NCBI GenBank assembly: GCA_023391315.1
Contig: JAEWBD010000070.1
Span: 1 to 6,605 of the forward strand
Length of the DNA: 6,605 nt
Reading direction: 5' to 3'
Source of the DNA: Bacteroidota bacterium
GTDB lineage: Bacteria; Bacteroidota; Bacteroidia; Chitinophagales; Chitinophagaceae
Shown: positions 1 to 5,712 of the stretch, piece by piece
Layout: each line of letters opens with the position of its first letter
Numbering within the stretch: position 1 is the first letter of the stretch
Made by a program: the position numbers and the translations under genes
The notes under the pieces: model-generated
Seen by the model: only the letters and a program-made list of their open reading frames with translations
Told to the model about the DNA's origin: nothing
Database searches by the model: none

Positions 1-191
1 GTGCCATGCTTACGAAAGAACTTATCCGGCAAAAATTAGCAGACGAAATAAGGATAAGTATTTTGCCAATTATTTTAGGGGATGGGCTATTGCTTTTTGA
101 TAATATCGGGCAAGAACAGATACTGTATCTGAAAGACACGACAGCATATAAAAACGGAATGATAGAACTATGCTACGAAATAAAAAAATAA
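1..191 (+). CDS. RibD C-terminal/DHFR-like reductase, 3' end only
   Basis: This is the last 63 codons of a gene whose start lies before the window: the frame is open to base 3, and the ATG at base 6 is an internal Met, not a start. The residues read A-M-L-T-K-E-L then DEIRISILPIILGDGLLLF. This is the C-terminal signature of the RibD_C/dihydrofolate reductase-like family (a Gly-rich turn, a helix, then D-E-x-x-(I/L)-x-x-x-P-I-x-x-G-x-G-x-x-LF). It closely parallels the end of the next gene (DEFIISVIPILVGNGTRLF), so the two are tandem paralogues ending in similar lysine-rich tails. Family members are small NAD(P)H-dependent reductases; most stand-alone members have no proven substrate, and none can be assigned here. 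The stop is at 189-191, only 58 bp before the next start. The family call is firm; the function is unknown. Confidence 0.8.
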   Translation, partial: AMLTKELIRQKLADEIRISILPIILGDGLLLFDNIGQEQILYLKDTTAYKNGMIELCYEIKK

Positions 192-208
192 CAGGCAACA
201 ACAAAAGA

Positions 209-228
209 GCAAAGCAGCTTTGCTTTGC
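209..228. repeat. short inverted repeat between the tandem reductase genes
   Basis: GCAAAGC (209-215) and GCTTTGC (217-223) are 7-bp inverted copies separated by one base. CTTTGC at 223-228 offers an alternative partner for the left arm with a larger loop. No T-run follows, so it is not a convincing intrinsic terminator. It is the only structure in the 58-bp gap and its function is unknown. Confidence 0.35.
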
Positions 229-249
229 CCAACAAGAAAATAAAAAACC

Positions 250-783
250 ATGCGAAAATTATCACTTTTTATAGCAACAAGTTTAGACGGCTACATTGCA
301 AAACCAAATGACGACCTCAGCTTTCTGAAAATATTTTAAAAAGAAAAAGAGGACTACGGTTATTCAGCGTTTATTGCAAATATTGATACGATTATTCTTG
401 GCAGAAAAACCTATGACTACGTGCTTGAAAAAATAGGCCCTTCATATTACGACAACGGCCAACGGGACATATTTGTAATTACAAGAACCGGAAAGCCGAA
501 AACAGGCAGAACAACTTTTTATACAGGAGAATTGGCCAAGCTGGTTAAACAACTAAAATCTGAAAATGGTAAGAATATTTATTGTGATGGCGGCGCAGAA
601 ATTATAAATGAACTTTTGCAGCACGACCTGATAGACGAGTTTATAATTTCCGTTATTCCAATTTTAGTTGGTAACGGAACAAGATTATTTAAAGATAACA
701 GGCCTGAACAACTGCTTGAGCTTTTGAATACAAAAACGTTTGATACAGGACTAACTCAATTACATTATAGACGAAAAAAATAA
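250..783 (+). pseudogene. RibD C-terminal/DHFR-like reductase interrupted by an in-frame stop
   Basis: Reading from ATG 250 gives a typical stand-alone RibD_C/DHFR-like protein start (MRKLSLFIATSLDGYIAKPN). The frame then meets TAA at 337-339 (codon 30) and continues without a frame change through DTIILGRKTYDYV, the IYCDGGAEIINELL helix, the DEFIISVIPILVGNGTRLF signature and the stop at 781-783. The 178-codon span fits this small family. Because the frame is the same on both sides, the damage is a point nonsense change rather than an indel; the surrounding K-E-K-E-D context suggests a former GAA or similar sense codon. A shorter product could start at GTG 421, but it would lack the N-terminal beta strand and nucleotide-binding region, so activity is doubtful. 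A sequencing error remains possible. It is a tandem paralogue of the partial gene before it. Confidence 0.8.
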
Positions 784-816
784 CGGTAAAAAATAAAATC
801 CGCCAGACAAAAACTT

Positions 817-841
817 AAACCGCTAACATCGGTTTCCTTTT
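817..841 (+). terminator. possible intrinsic terminator after the reductase pair
   Basis: AAACCG (817-822) and CGGTTT (830-835) form a perfect 6-bp stem with a 7-nt loop, followed by CC and a short T tract. It lies 34 bp after the stop at 783 and before the next gene, as expected for a terminator. The stem is short and the T tract is interrupted, so this is moderate support only. The rest of 784-953 is AT-rich; an imperfect 15-bp palindrome (ATTCA...TGAAT, 916-930) lies just ahead of the next gene and could be a weak operator. Confidence 0.4.
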
Positions 842-953
842 CCGTATATCTCTTTGCACAGAACCTAAATAATTCAATGCAATTTTTTAAGTTATTTAAA
901 TATCTTGGCTCACTTATTCACCGGTTGAATGTCATCAACTCAATAAATTATTA

Positions 954-2090
954 ATGGCCTCACCAACTGTTACACAGCAAAAAAAGCGTTTGCTTTCTCT
1001 TGATTTTTTTCGCGGCTTAACTATTGCCGCCATGATTTTGGTAAACAACCCCGGTAGCTGGAGCTATGTATATGCGCCGCTGGAACATTCAAAATGGAAT
1101 GGCTGCACGCCCACCGACCTTATATTTCCCTTCTTCATATTTATGGTGGGTGTTTCCATTGTATATGCCATGAGTTCTAAGAAAGCCGACAAAAGCCTGC
1201 ACAAAGCGGCCATCTTAAAAGCTTTGTGGCGCTCCATAAAAATTTATCTCATCTATGTAATCATACATTTTTTATTTGTATTCAACTTTCATCATTTCAG
1301 GATATTGGGCGTATTGCCACGTATTGCTATTGTGTTTTTTATCTGTACCATTATTTATCTTAAAACAAATTTCAAAACCTGGCTTTGGCTATTTGCCATT
1401 ATACTTATTGCCTATTGTTTTTTAATGACGGTGGTACCGGTGCCGGGTTATGGTTACGCTATTCTTGAACCTGGCAAAAACCTTGCAGCATGGATAGATT
1501 ATAATATTCTTACACCGGAGCACATGTGGAGCGGCACCAAAACCTGGGACCCCGAAGGCATTTTAAGCACATTGCCTTCCATCGGCACATGCCTGTATGG
1601 AATAATGGTAGGCGCCACATTAAAACGTACCGATAAAACCGAAGCGGAAAAAGTTGCCTGGCTTTTAACCTTTGCCGTTTTTTCTGTAATGCTGGCATTG
1701 ATATGGAACAACTGGTTTCCCATCAATAAATCTTTATGGACGAGTTCCTTTGTTTTATACACCGGTGGTTTGGCCACAGCCGGCCTGGCTGTTTCTTACT
1801 GGCTGATTGATGTGCATCACCGGAAAAAATATATTACACCATTTGTGGCGTATGGCGCAAATGCAATCACAGCTTACGTTGCAGCCGATGTAGTGTTAGC
1901 AGTTTTGAGCTGGATTCATCTTGACCTGGATGGCAAAACAGTAAACCTGCAGGCATATTTATATCAAACTATTTTTGTTCCCAACTTCTCTCCCATTAAT
2001 GCTTCACTTGCCGGCGCTGTAACTTTTGTACTGATATTAATGGTTCCCATGCTTATTTTATATAAAAAGAAAATATTCTTAAAGGTGTAG
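954..2090 (+). CDS. HGSNAT/NagX-like multi-pass membrane acyltransferase (DUF5009-type)
   Basis: This 378-residue integral membrane protein belongs to the heparan-alpha-glucosaminide N-acetyltransferase-like family, which includes lysosomal HGSNAT and bacterial NagX-type proteins. Members are thought to pass an acetyl group from cytoplasmic acetyl-CoA across the membrane to an amino sugar. Signatures visible in order are RLLSLDFFRGLTIAAMILVNN (12-32, first membrane segment), EHSKWNG (44-50), DLIFPFFIFMVGVS (55-68), RILGVLPRIAIVFF (116-129) and DPEGILSTLPSIGTCLYG (199-216). His45 aligns with the active-site histidine of human HGSNAT (QHAPWNG there). About ten hydrophobic segments can be counted, ending near residue 370. 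ATG 954 is chosen because the family motif begins 12 residues in; there is no clear Shine-Dalgarno, which is normal in Bacteroidota. It is probably transcribed alone, with 124 bp to the next gene. The family is confident; substrate and direction are not established. Confidence 0.88.
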   Translation: MASPTVTQQKKRLLSLDFFRGLTIAAMILVNNPGSWSYVYAPLEHSKWNGCTPTDLIFPFFIFMVGVSIVYAMSSKKADKSLHKAAILKALWRSIKIYLIYVIIHFLFVFNFHHFRILGVLPRIAIVFFICTIIYLKTNFKTWLWLFAIILIAYCFLMTVVPVPGYGYAILEPGKNLAAWIDYNILTPEHMWSGTKTWDPEGILSTLPSIGTCLYGIMVGATLKRTDKTEAEKVAWLLTFAVFSVMLALIWNNWFPINKSLWTSSFVLYTGGLATAGLAVSYWLIDVHHRKKYITPFVAYGANAITAYVAADVVLAVLSWIHLDLDGKTVNLQAYLYQTIFVPNFSPINASLAGAVTFVLILMVPMLILYKKKIFLKV

Positions 2091-2167
2091 ATATAAACGC
2101 TGATTATTATACTTATCGTGATAAATTTCACAACTATGCAAAAATCATAACATGAAAGATAAGATAA

Positions 2168-2198
2168 TTGAAAGCCTTTACGTGTTTTCTTAACTTTA
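2168..2198 (+). promoter_or_regulatory. Bacteroidota-type promoter for the cytochrome gene
   Basis: TTG at 2168-2170 (ATTG in place of the full TTTG) stands 20 bp before TAACTTTA (2191-2198). This matches the Bacteroidota primary sigma pattern TTTG-N19-21-TAnnTTTG at all but one position of the -7 box. Transcription would begin near 2205, leaving a leader of only about ten bases before ATG 2215. This supports a transcription unit starting with the cytochrome gene rather than with the acyltransferase. Confidence 0.55.
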
Positions 2199-2214
2199 CA
2201 TCTCTTATAGTTGC

Positions 2215-4977
2215 ATGCATACTCTTTTCAATAAACGATTGCTCATTGCTGTTACCGTTATAGCTATCCTGGTTATAACAGGTGGTTGGATAATTCATAA
2301 ATCTTCCAATAAAATTGATTTCAGCACACAGGTAAAACCTATTATTAACAGAAGCTGTATCAGTTGTCACGGGGGCGTAAAGGCCAAAGGCGGTTTTAGC
2401 TTGTTATTTCGGGAAGAAGCGCTGGCAAAAACCAAAGACAGTATTTATGCCATCATTCCCGGCGATGCAGATGGCAGTGAAATGATACGCCGCCTTACAT
2501 CAAAAGATCCCGAAGAAAGAATGCCTTATCAGCATGCGCCGCTTCCAAAAGAAGAAATAGAAATTTTACGCAAATGGATTGACCAGGGCGCACAATGGGG
2601 TGATCATTGGGCTTATATTCCTTTAAAACCTGTTGAAGTGCCACAGCCCAAAAAGTTTTTTGGTTTATTCAAATCAAAAAGCGCATGGGCGCAGAATGAA
2701 GTGGATAATTTTATTGAAGATAAATTCAGCGAAGCAAATCTTAAACCTTCTCCGCAGGCTGATAAGGCAACGTTGTTAAGACGTGTAAGCCTTGATATTA
2801 TTGGCATGCAGCCATCAGATAATATCGCCAATAAATTTTTACAAAGCAATGATGACAATGCCTACAACGAACTGGTTGATTCATTACTGGCTTCAAAACA
2901 TTTTGGTGAAAAATGGGCCAGTATGTGGCTTGACCTGGCAAGGTATGCTGATACCAAAGGCTATGAACGTGATGCTGGCCGCAATATATGGCGCTATCGC
3001 GACTGGCTGATAGACGCATTCAATAATGACATGCCTTATGATTCGTTTCTCATCAAACAAATTGCAGGCGATCTTTTAAAGGGCGCTACCGATGCGGATT
3101 ATATTGCCACTGCATTTAACCGCAATACGATGACGAATGATGAAGGCGGTACCGATAATGAAGAATTCAGAACGGCCGCCGTGCTTGACCGTGTCAATAC
3201 AACCTGGTATGCGGTAATGGGCACAACGTTTTCCTGTGTGCAGTGCCACAGCCATCCTTACGATCCCTTTAAACATGAAGATTATTATAAGTTCATGGCT
3301 TTTTTTAACGACACCCGTGATGAAGACACAGAAGCCGATTATCCTTTACTGCGCACCTATAATAACGATACTTTGCAGCAGGAACTTTCAACTGTTGTTA
3401 ACTGGATAAAACAAAATGTATCTGAGCAAAAATCGAAGGAAGTATATACATTTTTAAAAACATGGCAGCCTGCCTATAACTCGCTTACCTGCGATAGTTT
3501 TACCAACAGCGAATTGAATGACACGAAATGGACATCATTCCGTAACCATGCCGTATGCCGCTTAAAAAATGTTGACTTAAATAATAGAGACCGTTTAATA
3601 TTCCGCTATCAGGGTTGGGTGGCAGGCGGCGTTTGGCAGATACATCTCGACAGTGCAAACGGTGAAACCATCGCCACCATTCCGCTTCCCCAAACCAATG
3701 ATTGGCAAATAACAGAAACAACACTGAAACCTTCAGCCGGTGTGCACAATCTTATTTTTACATATATAAATAATAATCTTAAAAAACCTGCTGATGCAGG
3801 CGCCCTGCTCGACTGGCTATACTTCACACAGGAATTTCCCGGTAAGGATAAACAGGGCTATGCAGTTATAAAAGATGACTACTGGAAATTGCTGAAGGCA
3901 AGTGTTCCCACCACGCCCATTATGATGGATAACCCGAAAAATATGCACCGGGCAACCTATATTTTTGAACGGGGTAACTGGTTAACAAAAGGCGACAAAG
4001 TAACGCCCGGCGTGCCGGCCTCTTTAAACAGTTTTCCAAAGAATGCGCCGCAAAACCGCCTGGGGCTTGCCTTGTGGATTACATCAAAGCAAAATCCATT
4101 AACGGCCCGCACAATGGCTAACCGGGTATGGGAGCAGTTGTTTGGCACCGGGCTGGCTGAAACACTGGAAGATCTTGGTACGCAGGGTAGTCCGCCAACA
4201 CATGCAGAACTGCTGGATTTTTTAAGCTACCAGTTTATGCATGATGATAATTGGAGTATGAAAGCGCTCATCAAAAAAATTGTAACAAGCGCAACCTATA
4301 AACAGGATTCCAGGCTTACGCCGGAGCTTGAACAAAAAGACCCGCAGAATAAATTTTATGCCCGTGCGCCACGCATCCGTTTATCAGCAGAACAGTTAAG
4401 AGACCAGTCGCTTTGCATCAGCGGCCTGATGAGTGCTAAAATGTATGGACCCGGTGTAATGCCTTATCAGCCAAAAGGTATATGGTTGTCACCGTGGAAT
4501 GGTGCGGACTGGGTGCAAAGCGAGGGCGAAGACCAGTACCGCAGGGCCGTTTATACTTACTGGAAACGGTCTTCAGCCTATCCGTCTATGCTGGCATTTG
4601 ATGGCGTTTCGCGGGAGCTTTGTTCGGCACGCCGCATACGCACCAATACACCATTGCAGGCGCTTACAACGCTGAATGATTCGGCTTATATTGATGCTGC
4701 CCGCCATTTTGCATACCGCCTGCAGCAATATGGCGGCGATGTTAAAACACAGATCAGCAAAGGGTTCCAGCTTGCAACTTATCAATCAATAAATGATAAA
4801 AGTTTGAATGCTTTATTAAACCTGTACAATAAAGCGCTTCATCAATTCAACAATAATAAAAAAGAAATTTGTGAGATGACTGGAGGCATGAATGAACATA
4901 CAAATGCGGCAACCGCAGCGCTCATCGTTGTTGCAAATGCTATATTAAATTTGGATGAAGTGGTAACAAAGAATTAA
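2215..4977 (+). CDS. membrane-anchored planctomycete-type cytochrome, DUF1549/CBM6-like/DUF1553
   Basis: This 920-residue envelope protein has one N-terminal membrane anchor (about residues 8-27) after a short basic cytoplasmic end. A PSCyt1-type cytochrome c domain follows (about 35-120), with heme motif CISCH at 48-52 and Met103 (RMPY) as a likely distal ligand. DUF1549 (about 159-370) contains a second C-x-x-C-H motif, CVQCH at 341-345, followed by the typical S-H-P-Y-D-P-F-K-H-E-D-Y-Y. Residues about 425-540 form an inserted beta-rich module resembling CBM6 (TIATIPLPQTNDWQ..., GVHNLIFTY, ending LLDWLYF). DUF1553 runs from about 614 (NRLGLALWI, NPLTARTMANRVWEQLFG, NTPLQALTTLND) to 840, then a less conserved tail. 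The exact reaction is unknown; such proteins pair with DUF1501 genes and are presumed to act on glycans or related polymers outside the cytoplasm. ATG 2215 fits both the anchor and the promoter. Both heme motifs are intact. Confidence 0.9.
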   Translation: MHTLFNKRLLIAVTVIAILVITGGWIIHKSSNKIDFSTQVKPIINRSCISCHGGVKAKGGFSLLFREEALAKTKDSIYAIIPGDADGSEMIRRLTSKDPEERMPYQHAPLPKEEIEILRKWIDQGAQWGDHWAYIPLKPVEVPQPKKFFGLFKSKSAWAQNEVDNFIEDKFSEANLKPSPQADKATLLRRVSLDIIGMQPSDNIANKFLQSNDDNAYNELVDSLLASKHFGEKWASMWLDLARYADTKGYERDAGRNIWRYRDWLIDAFNNDMPYDSFLIKQIAGDLLKGATDADYIATAFNRNTMTNDEGGTDNEEFRTAAVLDRVNTTWYAVMGTTFSCVQCHSHPYDPFKHEDYYKFMAFFNDTRDEDTEADYPLLRTYNNDTLQQELSTVVNWIKQNVSEQKSKEVYTFLKTWQPAYNSLTCDSFTNSELNDTKWTSFRNHAVCRLKNVDLNNRDRLIFRYQGWVAGGVWQIHLDSANGETIATIPLPQTNDWQITETTLKPSAGVHNLIFTYINNNLKKPADAGALLDWLYFTQEFPGKDKQGYAVIKDDYWKLLKASVPTTPIMMDNPKNMHRATYIFERGNWLTKGDKVTPGVPASLNSFPKNAPQNRLGLALWITSKQNPLTARTMANRVWEQLFGTGLAETLEDLGTQGSPPTHAELLDFLSYQFMHDDNWSMKALIKKIVTSATYKQDSRLTPELEQKDPQNKFYARAPRIRLSAEQLRDQSLCISGLMSAKMYGPGVMPYQPKGIWLSPWNGADWVQSEGEDQYRRAVYTYWKRSSAYPSMLAFDGVSRELCSARRIRTNTPLQALTTLNDSAYIDAARHFAYRLQQYGGDVKTQISKGFQLATYQSINDKSLNALLNLYNKALHQFNNNKKEICEMTGGMNEHTNAATAALIVVANAILNLDEVVTKN

Positions 4978-5008
4978 GGAAGAAGCTTGAGCTATTGGCG
5001 GCGAGCTA

Positions 5009-5041
5009 CAATTGAAGATCACAAATTGTGATTTCCAATTG
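5009..5041. repeat. 33-bp imperfect palindrome upstream of the ORF6N gene
   Basis: The palindrome is centred on A5025. Its arms of 16 bases (CAATTGAAGATCACAA and the opposing TTGTGATTTCCAATTG) match at 14 positions, one of the two mismatches being a G-T pair. The central 13 bp, TCACAAATTGTGA (5019-5031), recur exactly at the centre of the palindrome inside the ORF6N gene (5350-5362). CAATTG boxes cap both ends. No T-run follows, so it is not a standard terminator. It could be an operator for the downstream regulator or a REP-like element. Confidence 0.8.
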
Positions 5042-5048
5042 AATAAGC

Positions 5049-5073
5049 TTGAAGTGGCAGTTTGCAACTTCAA
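5049..5073. repeat. 25-bp degenerate palindrome, TTGAAGT...ACTTCAA
   Basis: Arms TTGAAGTGGCAG and TTGCAACTTCAA are complementary at 10 of 12 positions around a central T (5061). The outer 7 bp (TTGAAGT/ACTTCAA) are perfect, and an inner GCA/TGC pairing can close a small loop. The 25-bp length and TTGA...TCAA ends equal those of the central part of the palindrome inside the ORF6N gene. Confidence 0.6.
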
Positions 5074-5086
5074 AATAAAAACAAAC

Positions 5087-5111
5087 TTGAAATCCTATTT
5101 TGTGATGTCAA
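5087..5111. repeat. 25-bp weak palindrome just before the ORF6N start
   Basis: TTGA at 5087 and TCAA at 5108-5111 bound a 25-bp element whose arms pair at 8 of 12 positions (TTGAAATC against GATGTCAA with one mismatch at the outer part). Its right half, TTGTGATGTCAAAC (5100-5113), matches the right arm of the intragenic palindrome at 12 of 14 bases. It lies 16 bp before ATG 5128, where an operator overlapping the promoter or leader would be expected. It is weak on its own and gains support from its neighbours. Confidence 0.45.
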
Positions 5112-5127
5112 ACTAAACTCATAAAAA

Positions 5128-5667
5128 ATGAGTAAAGAAACTAAGAAAGTACAATTGGTTTTGCCGGATGAAGTGGTAATGAACAAAATATATTTAATAC
5201 GCGGACAAAAGGTAATGCTTGACAAGGATTTGGCAGAAATGTACGGTGTTGAGACAAAAGCGCTTAAGCAGGCAATCAGGAGAAATATCGATCGCTTTCC
5301 TGAAGATTTCATGTTTGAGCTTACAAAGGAAGAAATGGAAAGTTTGAGGTCACAAATTGTGACCTCAAACAGAGGGGGTACAAGATACCAGCCCTTTGCA
5401 TTCACCGAACAAGGTGTGGCCATGCTTTCAAGTATTTTAAACAGCACTGTTGCTATACAGGTAAATATTCAAATCATCCGCATTTTTACCAAAATGCGCG
5501 AAATGCTCTTAACGAATAAGGATATTTTACTAAAGTTAGAAAGGCTCGAAAAAGATGTGACAACCAACAAACAGGATATTGCAAACATATTTGAAGCATT
5601 AAAACAATTATTAACACCCCCTGCAGAAAAGAGAATAAGAATTGGATTTAAACCTGACGAAGCGTGA
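5128..5667 (+). CDS. ORF6N-domain DNA-binding protein
   Basis: This 179-residue soluble protein carries an ORF6N domain (about 16-100). The domain is found in phage and bacterial proteins, often next to KilA-N or antirepressor modules, and is believed to bind DNA. Recognisable family segments are IYLIRGQKVMLDKDLAEMYGV (21-41), the helix with ALKQAIRRN and FPEDFMFELT, LRSQIVTSNRGGTRY (73-87) and PFAFTEQGVAMLS (89-101). The C-terminal part (about 120-162) is charged and heptad-like, a likely coiled coil for oligomerisation. ATG 5128 follows an A-rich leader and fits the usual family N-terminus. The gene lies in the same direction as its neighbours but splits a normally adjacent pair. Codons 72-81 also form a perfect 29-bp DNA palindrome related to the ones upstream, suggesting self-binding or a nucleic-acid role. 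Its actual target is unknown; a phage-derived or mobile origin is plausible. Confidence 0.85.
   Translation: MSKETKKVQLVLPDEVVMNKIYLIRGQKVMLDKDLAEMYGVETKALKQAIRRNIDRFPEDFMFELTKEEMESLRSQIVTSNRGGTRYQPFAFTEQGVAMLSSILNSTVAIQVNIQIIRIFTKMREMLLTNKDILLKLERLEKDVTTNKQDIANIFEALKQLLTPPAEKRIRIGFKPDEA
5342..5370. repeat. perfect 29-bp palindrome inside the ORF6N coding sequence
   Basis: The left arm GTTTGAGGTCACAA (5342-5355) is the exact reverse complement of TTGTGACCTCAAAC (5357-5370), with A5356 at the centre. A 14-bp perfect match is very unlikely by chance at a given site. It encodes residues S72-N81 (SLRSQIVTSN), a conserved part of the ORF6N domain. The central TCACAAATTGTGA is identical to the core of the upstream palindrome centred on 5025. 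In RNA it would form a very tight hairpin; in DNA it could be a dimer-binding site. Confidence 0.92.
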
Positions 5668-5675
5668 TAGTTGAA

Positions 5676-5702
5676 TTTAGCAGCTTGTAGCCTGCAGCTA
5701 AA
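5676..5702. repeat. hairpin between the ORF6N and DUF1501 genes
   Basis: TTTAGCAGC (5676-5684) and GCAGCTAAA (5694-5702) are inverted copies with one mismatch in nine and a 9-nt loop. It begins 8 bp after the ORF6N stop and ends 10 bp before ATG 5713. There is no following T-run, so read-through into DUF1501 is possible. It differs in sequence from the TCACAAATTGTGA palindromes and could be a processing or attenuation hairpin or a boundary scar. Confidence 0.5.
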
Positions 5703-5712
5703 AGCTTACAAC

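Larger units (their letters stand above)
4978..5712. other. segment with ORF6N gene and palindromes separating the DUF1553/DUF1501 pair
   Basis: These 735 bp lie between two genes that are usually neighbours. They contain one gene (5128-5667), three palindromes upstream of it, one inside it and one hairpin after it. AAGCTT occurs near both edges (4983-4988 and 5702-5707) and again at 5045-5050. No transposase, terminal inverted repeats or clear target duplication is visible. Its being an insertion is inferred from the broken gene pair and the dense palindromes, not demonstrated. Confidence 0.45.

Noticed and set aside
227..233. GCCCAAC near the end of the tandem reductase gap, similar to an integron attC core (RYYYAAC), with a short cassette-like spacing
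   Set aside because: No matching GTTRRRY partner lies at a suitable distance and the orientation is wrong for a cassette read on the + strand; CGCTAAC at 822-828 also misses the consensus. No integrase is present.
337..339. TAA read as a recoded (sense) codon
   Set aside because: All other genes in the window end normally at TAA or TAG, and there is no selenocysteine or suppressor context; a simple nonsense mutation or read error is more likely.
1499..1777. Minus-strand open frame of 92 codons within the acyltransferase gene
   Set aside because: It lies opposite conserved HGSNAT-family motifs and shows no recognisable protein features.
5009..5041. The 33-bp palindrome as an intrinsic terminator for the cytochrome gene
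   Set aside because: The stem is AT-rich and is followed by GAATAAG rather than a T-run; its shared core with the intragenic palindrome favours another role.
5049..5111. Start of a CRISPR-like array from the spaced palindromes
   Set aside because: The units differ from one another in sequence, spacing is irregular and no cas gene is present.
5070..5447. Minus-strand open frame of 125 codons across the ORF6N start and its palindrome
   Set aside because: It overlaps the clearly conserved ORF6N gene on the other strand and its translation resembles no family; it is a shadow frame.
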